From Ancylobacter rudongensis (GTDB taxonomy: Bacteria > Pseudomonadota > Alphaproteobacteria > Rhizobiales > Xanthobacteraceae): a stretch of DNA of 64,000 nt. A model generated the notes under the pieces. That model had not been told where the DNA came from and made no database searches. It saw only the letters and a list, made by a program, of their open reading frames with translations. The DNA is taken from NCBI RefSeq assembly GCF_900100155.1, contig NZ_FMTP01000007.1, positions 1-64,000 on the forward strand, written 5' to 3'. Position 1 is the stretch's first letter; the number at the start of each line of letters is the position of its first letter. Positions 1 through 10,400 of this stretch are shown here, piece after piece. The position numbers and the translations under genes were made by a program.

Positions 1-303
1 AAGCCGATGCAGAACGGCTTCATCGAAAGCTTCAACGGCCGATTGCGGGACGAGCTGTTGAACGAGACGCTGTTCTCCAGCCTGCCCCAGGCCAGAGCCG
101 CTCTCGCCAAGTGGCAGCTCGACTACAACACGGCCCGGCCGCACTCCAAGCTCGGATGGCAGACGCCAACGGCCTTCGCCTCAACGTTCCACCCGCGGCG
201 GGATCAGACGATCCTCACCATCAACGGCTCCGCGTCTGCCCCCGCCGCTCCGCACGCCCGACAGGGCAAATCCAACCGTCAGAACGAACTGAAAGCTGGA
301 TAG
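1..303 (+). CDS. IS3-family transposase, 3' part (integrase core C-terminus)
   Basis: The reading frame is open from the first base, so the 5' part lies outside the window. About 100 residues remain. They carry the end of the rve integrase core: [19 protein letters not shown], whose glutamate is the third DDE catalytic residue, then [12 protein letters not shown], the usual C-terminal signature of IS3 (IS407-like) OrfB transposases. The protein would cut and join IS ends. The stop at 301-303 is followed within 20 bp by a possible IS end. Family assignment is firm; whether the element is intact cannot be seen. Confidence 0.88.
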   Translation, partial: KPMQNGFIESFNGRLRDELLNETLFSSLPQARAALAKWQLDYNTARPHSKLGWQTPTAFASTFHPRRDQTILTINGSASAPAAPHARQGKSNRQNELKAG

Positions 304-306
304 AAG

Positions 307-321
307 TTGGGGGCAACGTCA
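307..321 (+). repeat. possible right terminal inverted repeat of the IS3-family element
   Basis: The sequence TTGGGGGCAACGTCA lies 4 bp after the transposase stop. IS3 elements commonly end with a C-rich/G-rich inverted repeat closing in CA shortly after orfB. The matching left end is outside the window, so this is inference. Confidence 0.35.
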
Positions 322-440
322 GGCGGGGTCGACATCAGCGACATCGTCCGCTGTCCCGCGGCGCAGGACTTCTGATCGCTCGCGAAGGCTAGCGCCATGG
401 GACTGGTCGCCACGGCGAACTCTGCTCACCCGGTCGAGAA

Positions 441-1355
441 TCAGGCTTCCGCCGTCATCCGTTGCCGAAAGTGCTCCTGCAACAGCATCAGGAAGGCTCG
501 CACGGCAGGGTTGGCGCGGCGGCTGGCCGGCCAAAGCGCGGTGATGTTGTGCCGCTCGACGGCGAAACGGGGGAGCACGGGGACAAGTTCGCCACGCGCC
601 ACATAGGGCGCAGCGATGAAGGTGGCGCTCATGCCGATACCGCCGCCGGCCGCCAGCGCCGCAACCAGCGCGTCGCTGGCATCGACGACAATGCGGGAGG
701 ACGGTACGATCTCGATGACGCGGTCTCCCATCTGGAAGGGCCAGCGGAACGCCTCGCCCGTGCTCTGGTAGCGCATGCTGACCGTGTCGTGCCTCTCCAA
801 CTCGTCGGGATGCTCGGGCGTGCCGTGCGCGTCGAGATACGCCGGGGACGCGAAGCAACATAGGCGATGCGGCGCCAGCGGGCGTGACAGCAGGCTTGAA
901 TCGGCGAGGTTGCCGATCCGCACCGCGACGTCGAATCCCTCGCCGGCGATGTCAACGATCTGGTCGCTCAGCCGCAGATCAACCTGCACCCTGGGGCAGA
1001 GGGCACGGAAGGCCGGCAGCGCCGGGGCGATGACATGGAGACCGATCGGCAGCGGCGCGGCGATCCTCAAGGTGCCCGACGGCTCGGCGCGCGCCGCCAT
1101 CGCCATCTGCTCGATTTCTTCGGCATCCCGCAGCAGCCGCAGCGCACGCTCATGCAGCGCCCGGCCCTCATCCGTCAGTGTCAGCGAGCGAGTGGTGCGG
1201 GTGAAAAGAGCGATGCCCAGATGCCGCTCCAGCCGCTGCACGCTCTTGCTGACGGCCGAGGGCGAAATCGCCAACGAACGGGCGGCGGTGGTGTAGCTGC
1301 CAAGTGACGCCGCACGTGCAAAGGCGATGAGGCCTGTCAGGCGGTCCAGACCCAT
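441..1355 (-). CDS. LysR-family transcriptional regulator
   Basis: About 304 residues. An N-terminal winged helix-turn-helix ([17 protein letters not shown]) is followed by a LysR substrate-binding domain from about residue 85 to 295, the normal length for the family. I chose the ATG at 1355 because AAGGA lies 5 nt upstream; an ATG four codons earlier (1367) is possible. It diverges from the dehydrogenase at 1458 across about 100 bp, the classic LysR layout, so it probably controls that gene and itself. The effector is unknown. The family belongs to the CrgA/DhcR-like group often paired with oxidoreductases. Confidence 0.9.
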   Translation of the reverse strand: MGLDRLTGLIAFARAASLGSYTTAARSLAISPSAVSKSVQRLERHLGIALFTRTTRSLTLTDEGRALHERALRLLRDAEEIEQMAMAARAEPSGTLRIAAPLPIGLHVIAPALPAFRALCPRVQVDLRLSDQIVDIAGEGFDVAVRIGNLADSSLLSRPLAPHRLCCFASPAYLDAHGTPEHPDELERHDTVSMRYQSTGEAFRWPFQMGDRVIEIVPSSRIVVDASDALVAALAAGGGIGMSATFIAAPYVARGELVPVLPRFAVERHNITALWPASRRANPAVRAFLMLLQEHFRQRMTAEA

Positions 1356-1457
1356 TTGTTCCTTCATAGAACAATTAAAGCGATTTCAACCGTGATTATC
1401 AATGCCAACGCCTGGGCATAGAGGAGTGGACGATCGGACACGCGTGAGGAGGTTTCG

Positions 1458-2474
1458 ATGAACGAGGGGATGAAGGCGGTGCGCCTGCACGGTTTCGGCG
1501 GGCCCGACGTGCTGCGCTATGAGGAGGCGCCGCGGCCGGAGCTGCGGGCCGGCGAGATGATCGTGCGTATACATGCGGCCGGGATCAATCCGCCCGACGT
1601 ATATCTGCGCGAAGGCTACGCGATGCTGCCGCCGTCATGGCGCCCGCACATGACATTCCCGCTCATTCCGGGCACCGACATGTCTGGCGTGGTCGTTACT
1701 GTTGCCGACGATGTGACGGGTTTCTCCCTCGGGGACGAGGTGTACGCAATGGTGCGTTTTCCAGCCGGACTGGCGGGCGGCAGCCGCGCCTATGCCGAGT
1801 ATGTCAGCGTGCCGGCGTCGGAGGTGGCGCGCAAGCCTGTCGGTATCGATCACATGCAGGCCGCTGCTGCGCCCATGTCGCTCCTCACGGCATGGCAGTT
1901 CCTGGTTGAGCTCGGGCACGACGAACCCAACCCGCTCCAGCCGCATCAACATCAGCCGGTGCCGCTGGCCGGCAAGACCGTACTGGTGAACGGTGCGGCC
2001 GGTGGCGTGGGGCATTTCGCCGTGCAACTGGCGAAGTGGAGGGGCGCTCATGTCATCGCCGTCGCCTCCAGCCGGCATGAGCCGCTTCTGCGCGAGCTCG
2101 GGGCCGACGCTTTCATCGACTATACCAAGACGCGGCCGGAAGAGGTGGCGCAGGACCTTGATCTCGTCATCGACACGATCGGTGGGGAGAGCTCCGGGCG
2201 GTTTCTGCGCACGCTCAAGCGCGGCGGCGCCCTGTTTCCGGTGTTCCCACTGGGTTTCGAGGGAGCCGAGGAAGCTGCGCGAAGGGGCGTCACCGTCTCG
2301 GCGACGCAGGTCCGCTCCAGCGGCGCTCAATTGGGCGAGGTGGGGCGGCTGCTGGCGGAGGGAACGGTCCGCGTCCTTCTCGACAGCACCTATCCGCTCG
2401 CCGCAGTGCGCATGGCGCATGAGCGGGCGGCGCAGGGGCACGTGCAGGGCAAGCTCGTGCTGAAGGTGTTGTGA
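1458..2474 (+). CDS. zinc-independent medium-chain dehydrogenase (quinone oxidoreductase-like), NADP-dependent
   Basis: 338 residues with an N-terminal GroES-like domain and a Rossmann domain whose nucleotide-binding loop reads NGAAGGVGHFAVQLAKW near residue 178. The structural and catalytic zinc cysteines of classical alcohol dehydrogenases are absent, which places it with quinone oxidoreductase/enoyl-reductase MDRs. AGGAGG 6 nt before the ATG supports the start. It probably reduces an enone or quinone with NADPH in the cytoplasm. Regulation by the divergent LysR gene is inferred from position. Confidence 0.88.
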   Translation: MNEGMKAVRLHGFGGPDVLRYEEAPRPELRAGEMIVRIHAAGINPPDVYLREGYAMLPPSWRPHMTFPLIPGTDMSGVVVTVADDVTGFSLGDEVYAMVRFPAGLAGGSRAYAEYVSVPASEVARKPVGIDHMQAAAAPMSLLTAWQFLVELGHDEPNPLQPHQHQPVPLAGKTVLVNGAAGGVGHFAVQLAKWRGAHVIAVASSRHEPLLRELGADAFIDYTKTRPEEVAQDLDLVIDTIGGESSGRFLRTLKRGGALFPVFPLGFEGAEEAARRGVTVSATQVRSSGAQLGEVGRLLAEGTVRVLLDSTYPLAAVRMAHERAAQGHVQGKLVLKVL

Positions 2475-2593
2475 CTTCCGTTGGCCCGGCCTGACGATCA
2501 AAACGTCGTGCCGGAATGGAACTGGCCTGCCGCCTGTGCGTTTTGGCAAGTCGAAGTTCCGTCCGGCTGGGGTTCGGGACTAACGCTTGTGTC

Positions 2594-5500
2594 ATGGGGT
2601 TTGACGTGCGGCTGGACGAGACCGTCGTTGCCACCGATCGTGCATTTTTTGCCGGGGGTGGGGCACTTGCGCGCCGCATTGTGGAGTTTGACTGGGCTTC
2701 CACGCCGATCGGCCCTCTTGAAGCTTGGCCCTTGAGCCTGCACAACACCGTCAGCCTGATGCTGGCCAGCCCCGTGCCGCTCGTGCTGCTGTGGGGCGAG
2801 CGCGGCGTAATGATCTATAACGACGCCTATTCCGTTTTCGCCGGCGGGCGCGACAGCGGCCTCCTGGGGTCGAATGTCCGGGAGGGCTGGCCCGAGGTCG
2901 CCGACTTCAACGACAATGTCATGCGGGTGGGCCTGTCGGGCGGGACGCTTAGCTATCGTGACCTGCCGCTGACCCTGCACCGCGACGGTCATCCCGAGCA
3001 GGTATGGCTCAATCTGGACTACTCGCCGGTCGCGGGCGACGACGGCACGCCCGCCGGTGTCATCGCTGTGGTGGTGGAGGTGACGGACGCGCATCGCACC
3101 CGGGTCGCCCTGGAGGAGAGCGAGACGCGGCTGCGCTTCCTCGATGCGCTTGGGCGTGCGGTGGCCGAATGCCGTGACGCGGGCGAAATTCTCGCGATCA
3201 CGACCCGCATGACCGCCGAGCATCTCGGCGTCTCGATCTGCGCCTATGCCGACATGGACGAGGACGAGGATGGCTTCACCATCCGCGGTAACTGGCATGC
3301 GCCCGGCTCGCTCTCTCTCCTTGGCCATTATCGCCTCGCCGATTTTGGCAGCCGTGTCTTCGGCGAGCTGAAGGTGGGCCAACCGCTGATCATCCGCGAC
3401 ACCGCGTTGGAACTCTCCTGGCAGGAGGCCGCGGCTTTCGCGGCCCTGGGCATCGCCGCGACGATCTGCATGCCGCTGTTCAAGCAGGGGCGTCTCATCG
3501 CGCTGATGGCGGTTCACGACAAGGCGCCACATGACTGGTCCGACTATGAGCTGAGCGTGATCCGCGAAGTGACGGAGCGGTCCTGGGCACATATCCAGCG
3601 GGCCGGTGCCGAGGGCGTCCTGCGCGAGCGCGAGGCCCATCACCGTCAGATCCTCGACAGCGCCATCGACTATGGCATCGTCGCCACCGATCTTGAGGGA
3701 CGCTGCACGCTGTGGAACCGGGGCGCCGCCGAGATGCTCGGCTGGAGCGAGGCCGACATGCTTGGCCAGACCATGGATATCTTCTTCACTCCTGAGGATC
3801 GTGAGGCGGGTCGGCCGAAGGCAAAGCGCGGCGAGGCGCTCGCCTCTGGCCGCGCCCATGACGCGCGCTGGCATCTCAAGCGCTCGGGCGAACGCTTCTG
3901 GGGCCTGAGCGAGATGATGCCCCTGCGCGACGCGGCGGGGACGCCGATCGGCTTCGTCAAGCTCATCCGGGACCGGACAGCAGAGTATGCCGCGCAGGAA
4001 GCGCTTCGCCAGAGCGAGGAACAACTGCGTCGGGCCCAGGCGGCCGGTGGGGTCGGGCTTTTTTCCATCGACATCACCAGCAACGTGATCCACGCCACCG
4101 CCGAATTCTGCCGCCTCTTCGGCCTCCCGCCAGCGGCAGAGATTCCCGCGCCGATGGTCGAGCGGCTGGTGGTGCCGGAGGATGCCCTGCGCATCTCCAA
4201 TCTGGCGAGTCGCGAGGCGGGGGTGGCGCTGCTCGATGCCGAGTATCGTATCCGCCGGCACGACACGGGCGAGGAGCGGATCATCGCGCGCAAGGCCGGC
4301 TATGAGCGCGACGAGGCCGGTCGCCCCGTCCGCATGGTGGGTGCGGTGCAGGATGTGACCGACCGGCGCCAGACCCAGATGGCGCTGGAGAAGAGCGAGG
4401 CGCAGTTCAGCGCCCTGGCGCAGAACATGCCCAACCAGGTGTGGACGGCCCGTGCGGATGGTGCGCTCGACTGGTTCAATGACCAGATCTACGTCTATTC
4501 CGGCGCCGCACCCGGCAGCCTTGATGGGGAGGGCTGGACCGACCTCGTGCATGCCGACGACCTGCCGCATGCGCGCGAGCGCTGGTCGCTGGCGGTGGCC
4601 TCCGGCGAGACCTATGAGACCGAGATGCGCCTGCGCGAGTCCAGCGGCACCTATCGCTGGCATCTGGCGCGCGCCGTGCCGTTGATCGATGCGAGAGGCA
4701 TGATCAGCGCCTGGGTCGGCACCAATACGGACATCGAGGCCCAGAAGCGTGCCGAGGAAGCCTTCGCCCAGGACCGCGACCGGCTGTGGCGGATCAGCCA
4801 GGACCTGATGCTGGTCTGCGATTTCGAGGGCACCATAACGGCGGTGAACCCCTCCGCGGAACGGCTGCTCGGCTGGGACGAAGGCGAGATGACCGGCCGG
4901 AAGGTCGCCGACTTCCTCCATCCGGAAGATCTCGACGCCAATACCCGCGAACTGGCCAGTTCCTCGGCCGGGCTCGCCACCTTCGCCTTCGAGAACCGCT
5001 ACCGCACCAAGGCGGGCGAGTACCGCCTGCTGGCCTGGAGCGCCGTTCCCGGCAATGGCCGCATCCATGCGGTGGGGCGCGACGTTACCGAGCAGAGGGC
5101 GGTCGAGGAGGCGCTGCGCCAGAGCCAGAAGATGGAGGCGGTCGGCCAGCTCACCGGCGGCATCGCCCATGACTTCAACAATCTGCTGCAGGGCATCACC
5201 GGCAGCCTCGACATTCTCGGCAATCGCATTGCCCAGGGCCGCACCGACGATCTGGCGCGGTGGGTCGGTGGCGCGCGGACCTGCGCCGATCGCGCGGCCG
5301 CGCTCACCCACCGCTTGCTGGCCTTCTCGCGCCGCCAGCCGCTCGACCCGCGCCCGGTGCGCGCCAACCCGCTGGTCGCCTCGCTTGAGGACATGCTGCG
5401 GCGAACGCTGGGCGAGCGGATCGAGCTGGAGCTGGTGCTCGGGGGCGGCCTCTGGCTGACGCGCTGCGACCCTAACCAGCTTGAGAGCGCCATTCTCAAC

Positions 5501-6259
5501 CTTGCCATCAATGCGCGCGATGCCATGCCGGAGGGTGGCAAGCTGACCATCGAGACCTGCAACGCCCATCTCGACAGCCTGTTCGCGGCGCGTGAGCGCG
5601 AGGTAAAGCCGGGCCAGTATGTCTGCATCTGCGTCACCGATACCGGCACCGGCATGAGTCGGGAGACGATGGCCCGCGCCTTCGAGCCCTTCTTCACCAC
5701 CAAGCCAATCGGGCAGGGCACCGGGCTCGGCCTCTCCATGGTCTATGGGTTCACGCGCCAGTCGGAAGGCTATGCCCGCATCTATTCGGAGATCGGGCAG
5801 GGGACGACGATCAAACTGTACCTGCCGCGCTATCGCGGCGAGGAGGAAACCGAGGAGGGCAGCACCGGCCTTGGCGACGCCCCGGCGTCGGAAGCCGGGG
5901 AGGTCGTCCTGGTGGTCGAGGACGAGCCTGTCGTGCGCGGGCTTATTGTCGAGGTGTTACACGAGCTGGGTTACCGCGCCATCGAGGCCAGCGATGGCCC
6001 GAAGGGGCTGGAAATCCTCCAGTCGCGCCGGTGCATCGACCTTCTGATTACCGATGTCGGCCTGCCCGGCCTAAATGGGCGACAGGTCGCCGATGGTGGG
6101 CGCGTCTCCCGACCCGGGCTCAAGGTGCTGTTCATGACCGGCTATGCCGAGAATGCCGCGCTGGCATCCGGTTTCCTGGAGCCGGGCATGGCGATGATCA
6201 CCAAGCCTTTCGCCATGGATATTCTGGCCACCCGCATCCGCGAGATCATCGAGAAATAG
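2594..6259 (+). CDS. multi-PAS/GAF hybrid histidine kinase with C-terminal receiver
   Basis: About 1221 residues and no transmembrane segment, so it is a cytoplasmic sensor. In order: a PAS-like domain (about 30-150), GAF (about 180-340), four further PAS domains (about 350-835), a HisKA dimerisation domain with GGIAHDFNNLL (phospho-acceptor His about 859), HATPase with DTGTGMS and GTGLGLSMVYGF, then a receiver with the VEDEP acidic pair and Asp about 1154 in ITDVGLPGLNG. This is the architecture of alphaproteobacterial blue-light/redox-type hybrid kinases, but no LOV cysteine motif was seen. The start at 2594 is uncertain; an in-frame ATG exists at 2516. The stimulus and output partner are unknown. 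Confidence 0.88.
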   Translation: MGFDVRLDETVVATDRAFFAGGGALARRIVEFDWASTPIGPLEAWPLSLHNTVSLMLASPVPLVLLWGERGVMIYNDAYSVFAGGRDSGLLGSNVREGWPEVADFNDNVMRVGLSGGTLSYRDLPLTLHRDGHPEQVWLNLDYSPVAGDDGTPAGVIAVVVEVTDAHRTRVALEESETRLRFLDALGRAVAECRDAGEILAITTRMTAEHLGVSICAYADMDEDEDGFTIRGNWHAPGSLSLLGHYRLADFGSRVFGELKVGQPLIIRDTALELSWQEAAAFAALGIAATICMPLFKQGRLIALMAVHDKAPHDWSDYELSVIREVTERSWAHIQRAGAEGVLREREAHHRQILDSAIDYGIVATDLEGRCTLWNRGAAEMLGWSEADMLGQTMDIFFTPEDREAGRPKAKRGEALASGRAHDARWHLKRSGERFWGLSEMMPLRDAAGTPIGFVKLIRDRTAEYAAQEALRQSEEQLRRAQAAGGVGLFSIDITSNVIHATAEFCRLFGLPPAAEIPAPMVERLVVPEDALRISNLASREAGVALLDAEYRIRRHDTGEERIIARKAGYERDEAGRPVRMVGAVQDVTDRRQTQMALEKSEAQFSALAQNMPNQVWTARADGALDWFNDQIYVYSGAAPGSLDGEGWTDLVHADDLPHARERWSLAVASGETYETEMRLRESSGTYRWHLARAVPLIDARGMISAWVGTNTDIEAQKRAEEAFAQDRDRLWRISQDLMLVCDFEGTITAVNPSAERLLGWDEGEMTGRKVADFLHPEDLDANTRELASSSAGLATFAFENRYRTKAGEYRLLAWSAVPGNGRIHAVGRDVTEQRAVEEALRQSQKMEAVGQLTGGIAHDFNNLLQGITGSLDILGNRIAQGRTDDLARWVGGARTCADRAAALTHRLLAFSRRQPLDPRPVRANPLVASLEDMLRRTLGERIELELVLGGGLWLTRCDPNQLESAILNLAINARDAMPEGGKLTIETCNAHLDSLFAAREREVKPGQYVCICVTDTGTGMSRETMARAFEPFFTTKPIGQGTGLGLSMVYGFTRQSEGYARIYSEIGQGTTIKLYLPRYRGEEETEEGSTGLGDAPASEAGEVVLVVEDEPVVRGLIVEVLHELGYRAIEASDGPKGLEILQSRRCIDLLITDVGLPGLNGRQVADGGRVSRPGLKVLFMTGYAENAALASGFLEPGMAMITKPFAMDILATRIREIIEK

Positions 6260-6260
6260 C

Positions 6261-6287
6261 GCCCGGCGCGCCGAGGGTGCGCCGGGC
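6261..6287 (+). terminator. GC-rich hairpin after the hybrid kinase
   Basis: Perfect 9-bp arms GCCCGGCGC / GCGCCGGGC with a 9-nt loop start 2 nt after the stop codon. There is no clear T run, so it is a weak intrinsic or Rho-assisted terminator. Confidence 0.5.
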
Positions 6288-6458
6288 CGCGGAAGAGTGT
6301 TGCTTATTAATTCGGCAGCTATGCCTGCGCCTTGGCATCTGCCTATCCAACAATCGGTGCGCCCTCAGACAAGTCCCCGCGACCTCTCCTGCGTCACACT
6401 TCGGGCCTCGCTATCCGTCTGGCCGTCCTTCGGGGCACGCTAGCAGAGGAGAAGTTAC

Positions 6459-7391
6459 GTGGCACACGCTCTCGATTTCCGTTGCGGCAGGCGCCGCCTG
6501 TCCGTCGTCTCCCACCTTCGCTCGGCCCTCTTCGGCGCCCTTGGCCTCGCCCTCGCCACCGGGGGACTGACCGCCGGCCTGCCGCAGATGGCGCAGGCCG
6601 CCACGCCGGAAGCCTGCGCGGCGCTGCAGGCGAAATATCCCGACCTCAAGGGCAAGACGCTGGTCAACGCCATCAACCCGCACACGCCGGGCTATGAGAC
6701 GATCGACCCCAAGGACCCGACCAACTATATCGGCTTCGACATTGATCTCGGCGAGGCGATCGGCGACTGCCTCGGCTTCAAGCTGACCTATAAGGCGGTG
6801 ACGTTCGCCTCGCTGCTGACCACGCTGCAGGCCGGTCAGGCCGATATCGTCATCTCCGACATCTACGCCACCAAGGACCGCGCCAAGGCGGCGGACTTCA
6901 TCACCTATCTGAAGGTGTATGACGGCGTGCTGGTGGCCAAGGGCAACCCGAAGAAGATCACCGGCATCGACACCTCGCTGTGCGGCGCGGTGGCGGCCGA
7001 GAACACCGGCTATGTCGAAGTTCCGCTGATCCAGGCGCTGGAGCCGGCCTGCAAGGCCGCGGGCAAGCCGGCCCCGGAAATCCTGCTGTTCGACAACAAT
7101 GCCAACTGCATCCAGGCGATCCTTGCCGGGCGTGCCGACACCTACATCAACGACGTCAATACCGTCGACGGCGCAGTGAAGGCCTATCCCGACAAGCTGG
7201 AGAAGGCGACGGCGGTGACGCTGCCCTATTCGGTCGGCATCGCCGTGCCGCGCAACAACATCCCGTTCCGTGATGCGGTGATGTCCGCGCTTGGAGAGCT
7301 GCAGAAGGCCGGCGTGCAGGCGGAGCTGATGAAGAAGTGGAACCTGCCCACCGATCAGCTCGAGACCCCCAAGCTGGTGCTCGCCGACTGA
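6459..7391 (+). CDS. polar amino-acid-type ABC transporter substrate-binding protein
   Basis: 310 residues starting at a GTG preceded by AGGAG. An unusually long, arginine-containing signal peptide runs to about residue 48 (ending AQAATPEA). The rest is a family-3 solute-binding fold, with IGFDIDLGEAIGDCLGFKL, QAGQADIVISDIYAT and a C-terminal helix ending in LPTD. It should bind a small polar amino acid or amide-like ligand in the periplasm. It is followed by its own permease-ATPase and then by two amidase-family genes, which suggests import of an amide or amidated amino acid. The ligand cannot be read from the sequence. Confidence 0.88.
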   Translation: MAHALDFRCGRRRLSVVSHLRSALFGALGLALATGGLTAGLPQMAQAATPEACAALQAKYPDLKGKTLVNAINPHTPGYETIDPKDPTNYIGFDIDLGEAIGDCLGFKLTYKAVTFASLLTTLQAGQADIVISDIYATKDRAKAADFITYLKVYDGVLVAKGNPKKITGIDTSLCGAVAAENTGYVEVPLIQALEPACKAAGKPAPEILLFDNNANCIQAILAGRADTYINDVNTVDGAVKAYPDKLEKATAVTLPYSVGIAVPRNNIPFRDAVMSALGELQKAGVQAELMKKWNLPTDQLETPKLVLAD

Positions 7392-7414
7392 TCGCTCCGA
7401 CGCGCTGACACCGG

Positions 7415-7437
7415 CGGCCGCGCTCCGCGCGCGGCCG
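7415..7437 (+). promoter_or_regulatory.  Confidence 0.
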
Positions 7438-10400
7438 TCGCTCTCCTCCGTTGCGAAGAAGGCCGATGGATCTCTTCCTGCATTATCTGGGCATGCCCTA
7501 TCTCCTCGACGGGGTGGGCTACACGCTCCTCATCACCGTGCTTGGCCTGCTCGGCGGGCTGGTCATGGGCGTCGTCCTCGCCGCCATGCAGCTCTCGCGT
7601 TTCCGCACGCTGGCGATCGTTGCGCGGGCCTATGCCATCGTGTTCCGTGGCACGCCGCTGATCCTGCAGATGGTGTTTTGCTACAACGCTCTGCCGCTGA
7701 TCGGGATCAAGCTTTCCGCCATCTCCGCCGCCAGCCTGGCGCTCGCCCTCAACGAGGCGCCGTTCATCGCTGAAATCCTGCGCGCCAACGTGCTCGGCGT
7801 CGAGCGCGGGCAGGTGAGTGCCGGTCAGGCGCTGGGCATGACGCCGGCTGCCATCATGCGCCGGGTCATCGCCCCGCAGGCGATACGCTCCATGGTGCCG
7901 GCGCTCGGCAACGAGGCGGTGAGCGCGCTGAAGAACTCCTCGCTCGCCTCCGTCGTGGCGGTGCAGGAACTGACCCTGCGCTCGACACAGCTGGCCTCGG
8001 CCACCTTCGACTTCTTCTCCATCTTCTTCGCCTCCGGGCTGATGTACCTGGTGCTGACCGGCGCGATCGCGGTGATCCAGATCGTCGTCGAGATGCTCCT
8101 CGATCTCGACCGTCCGCCGCCGCGCGAACAGCTGCGCCGCTTCCTGCGCGCCCTCGTGCCGGGTCGGCCGGATGCCGCGCCCGAACTGGCGGTTGCCGCC
8201 ACCGGGGTGACCCAACTGGATGTCGCTCGCGAAATCGTCGCAGAGATTGCCGCCGATCCACTACCGCCGGCCGTGCCGAAGCATGCAGCCCCCGCGCGAG
8301 ATCCCGTCGCGCGTGCCGCACGCCTCGCCGCCAACAACATCGCGGTGGAGGTGCGGGGGCTGCGCAAGAGCTATGGCGCGCAGACCGTGCTCGACGGCAT
8401 CGACCTGACCGTGCGGGCCGGCGAGGTTGTGGCGCTGCTTGGCCCTTCCGGTTCCGGCAAGTCCACCCTGCTGCGCTGCATAAACCGGCTGGAAGGTTGG
8501 GAAGACGGCACCATCCGCGTCGGCGGCCAGTCCCTCGGCGTTGATGAGAACGGGCGCCCGCTTTCGCCCCGACTGACCGCGCAGATGCGCGCCAGCGTCG
8601 GCGTCGGCATGGTGTTCCAGCAGTTCAACCTGTTTGGCCACCTGACCGCCCGTGAGAACATCGCCGGCCCGCTGCGCTGGGTGCAGGGGCTCTCGCGCTT
8701 CGACGCCGACCGGCGCGCCCGTGACCTGCTGGAGCGCATCGGCCTTGCCCACCGGGCCGACGCGCTGCCGCGCCATCTCTCTGGCGGCCAGCAGCAGCGC
8801 GTCGCCATCGCTCGCGCCGTCGCGCCGGCCCCGACCGTGCTGCTGCTCGACGAGCCGACCTCCGCCCTCGATCCCGAACTGGTGGGCGAGGTGCTGGAGG
8901 TGATCCGCCGGCTCGCGGTGGAGGAGGGGCTGGCCATGATCATCTCCACCCACCAGCTGCGCTTCGCCGGCGATGTCGCCGACCGCATCGTGTTCCTTTC
9001 CGGCGGTGTCGTCGTCGAGGAGGGCCCGGCCGCCCGCGTTCTCAGCGCGCCGCAGCACCCGCTCACCATGCGCTTTCTCAGCTCCATGACAGCCGAATAG
9101 GCGCGACGACCCACGCGCCACTCTTCAGTTCCGAGGTTCGACATGACCAAGCATCATCTGCCCGCCACGCCCGACACGGTTCACTGGGGCTATTTCAGCA
9201 AGACCCTGGCGCCCGTGCTCACCTTGAAGTCCGGCGACAGGGCGGTGATCGAATCGATTACCCACCACGCCAATGACGACTATGCGCGGATGATCGAAGG
9301 CGACCGGGCGGCAGAGGAGATCTTTCTCTGGACCAAGGACCAGAAGACCCTGCGCCGGCGCGGCGCCGGAGCAACCGACGGTCCCTTCACCTATGGGGCC
9401 GGCGAGGGCCTGGGCGTGCACCTGCTCACCGGGCCCGTGGCGGTGGAAGGCGCAGAGCCGGGCGACATCATCGAGGTGCGCGTCATCGACACCTGGCCAC
9501 GCCCGAGCGCCAACCCCGCCTATGCCGGGCGCTTCTTCGGCTCCAACCCGGCCGCCAATTGGGGGTTCCAGTACAAGGACCTGATCGAGGGCCCCGCGCC
9601 CCGCGAGGTTGTCACCATCTATGAGCTCGACATGGGCGAGGCGGTGGTGAAGGCGCTCTATTCCTATCTCTGGACGCCGCAGATCGACCCGGACGGCATC
9701 ACCCACCCGACCATCGATTATCCCGGCGTGCGGGTCGACCACGACACCATCGACAAGAAAGAGGGCATCCTGTCCGGCATCAAGGTGCCGGCGCGGCTGC
9801 ATTTCGGCACGATGGGCCTCGCCCCGGCCGAGGCCGACTTCGTCTCCACCATTCCGCCGAACTACACCGGCGGTAACATGGACGACTGGCGCATCGCGAA
9901 GGGCGCGCGGATGTACTACCCGGTCGCCGTGCCGGGCGGGCTGTTCTCCTGCGGCGACGCCCACGCCACGCAGGGCGACAGCGAATTGTCGGGTACCGCC
10001 GTCGAGATTTCGCTCACCGGCGAGTTCGAGTTCATCCTGCACAAGAAGGTGGAACTTGGCGGCACCATCCTGGAGGGGCTTACCCACCCGCTTCTCGAGA
10101 ACGACGAGGTCTGGTCGGTCTATGGCTTCAGCGTCGCCAATTATCTCAGTGAACTCGGCCCCGACCACCAGAGCGAGATCCTCAAGCGTGGCAGCCTCGA
10201 CAGCGCCATGCGCGACGCCTTCCGCAAGCTGCGGCGCTTCCTGATGACAACGCAGAAGCTCTCGGAGGACGAAGCGATCTCCCTGATGTCCGTGGCGGCC
10301 GATTTCGCCGTCACCCAGGTGGTCGATGCCAATTGGGGGGTCACGGGCTCGATCCGCAAGAGCATCTTCCCGGCACGTTGACAGCGCCGGCGATCCAGGC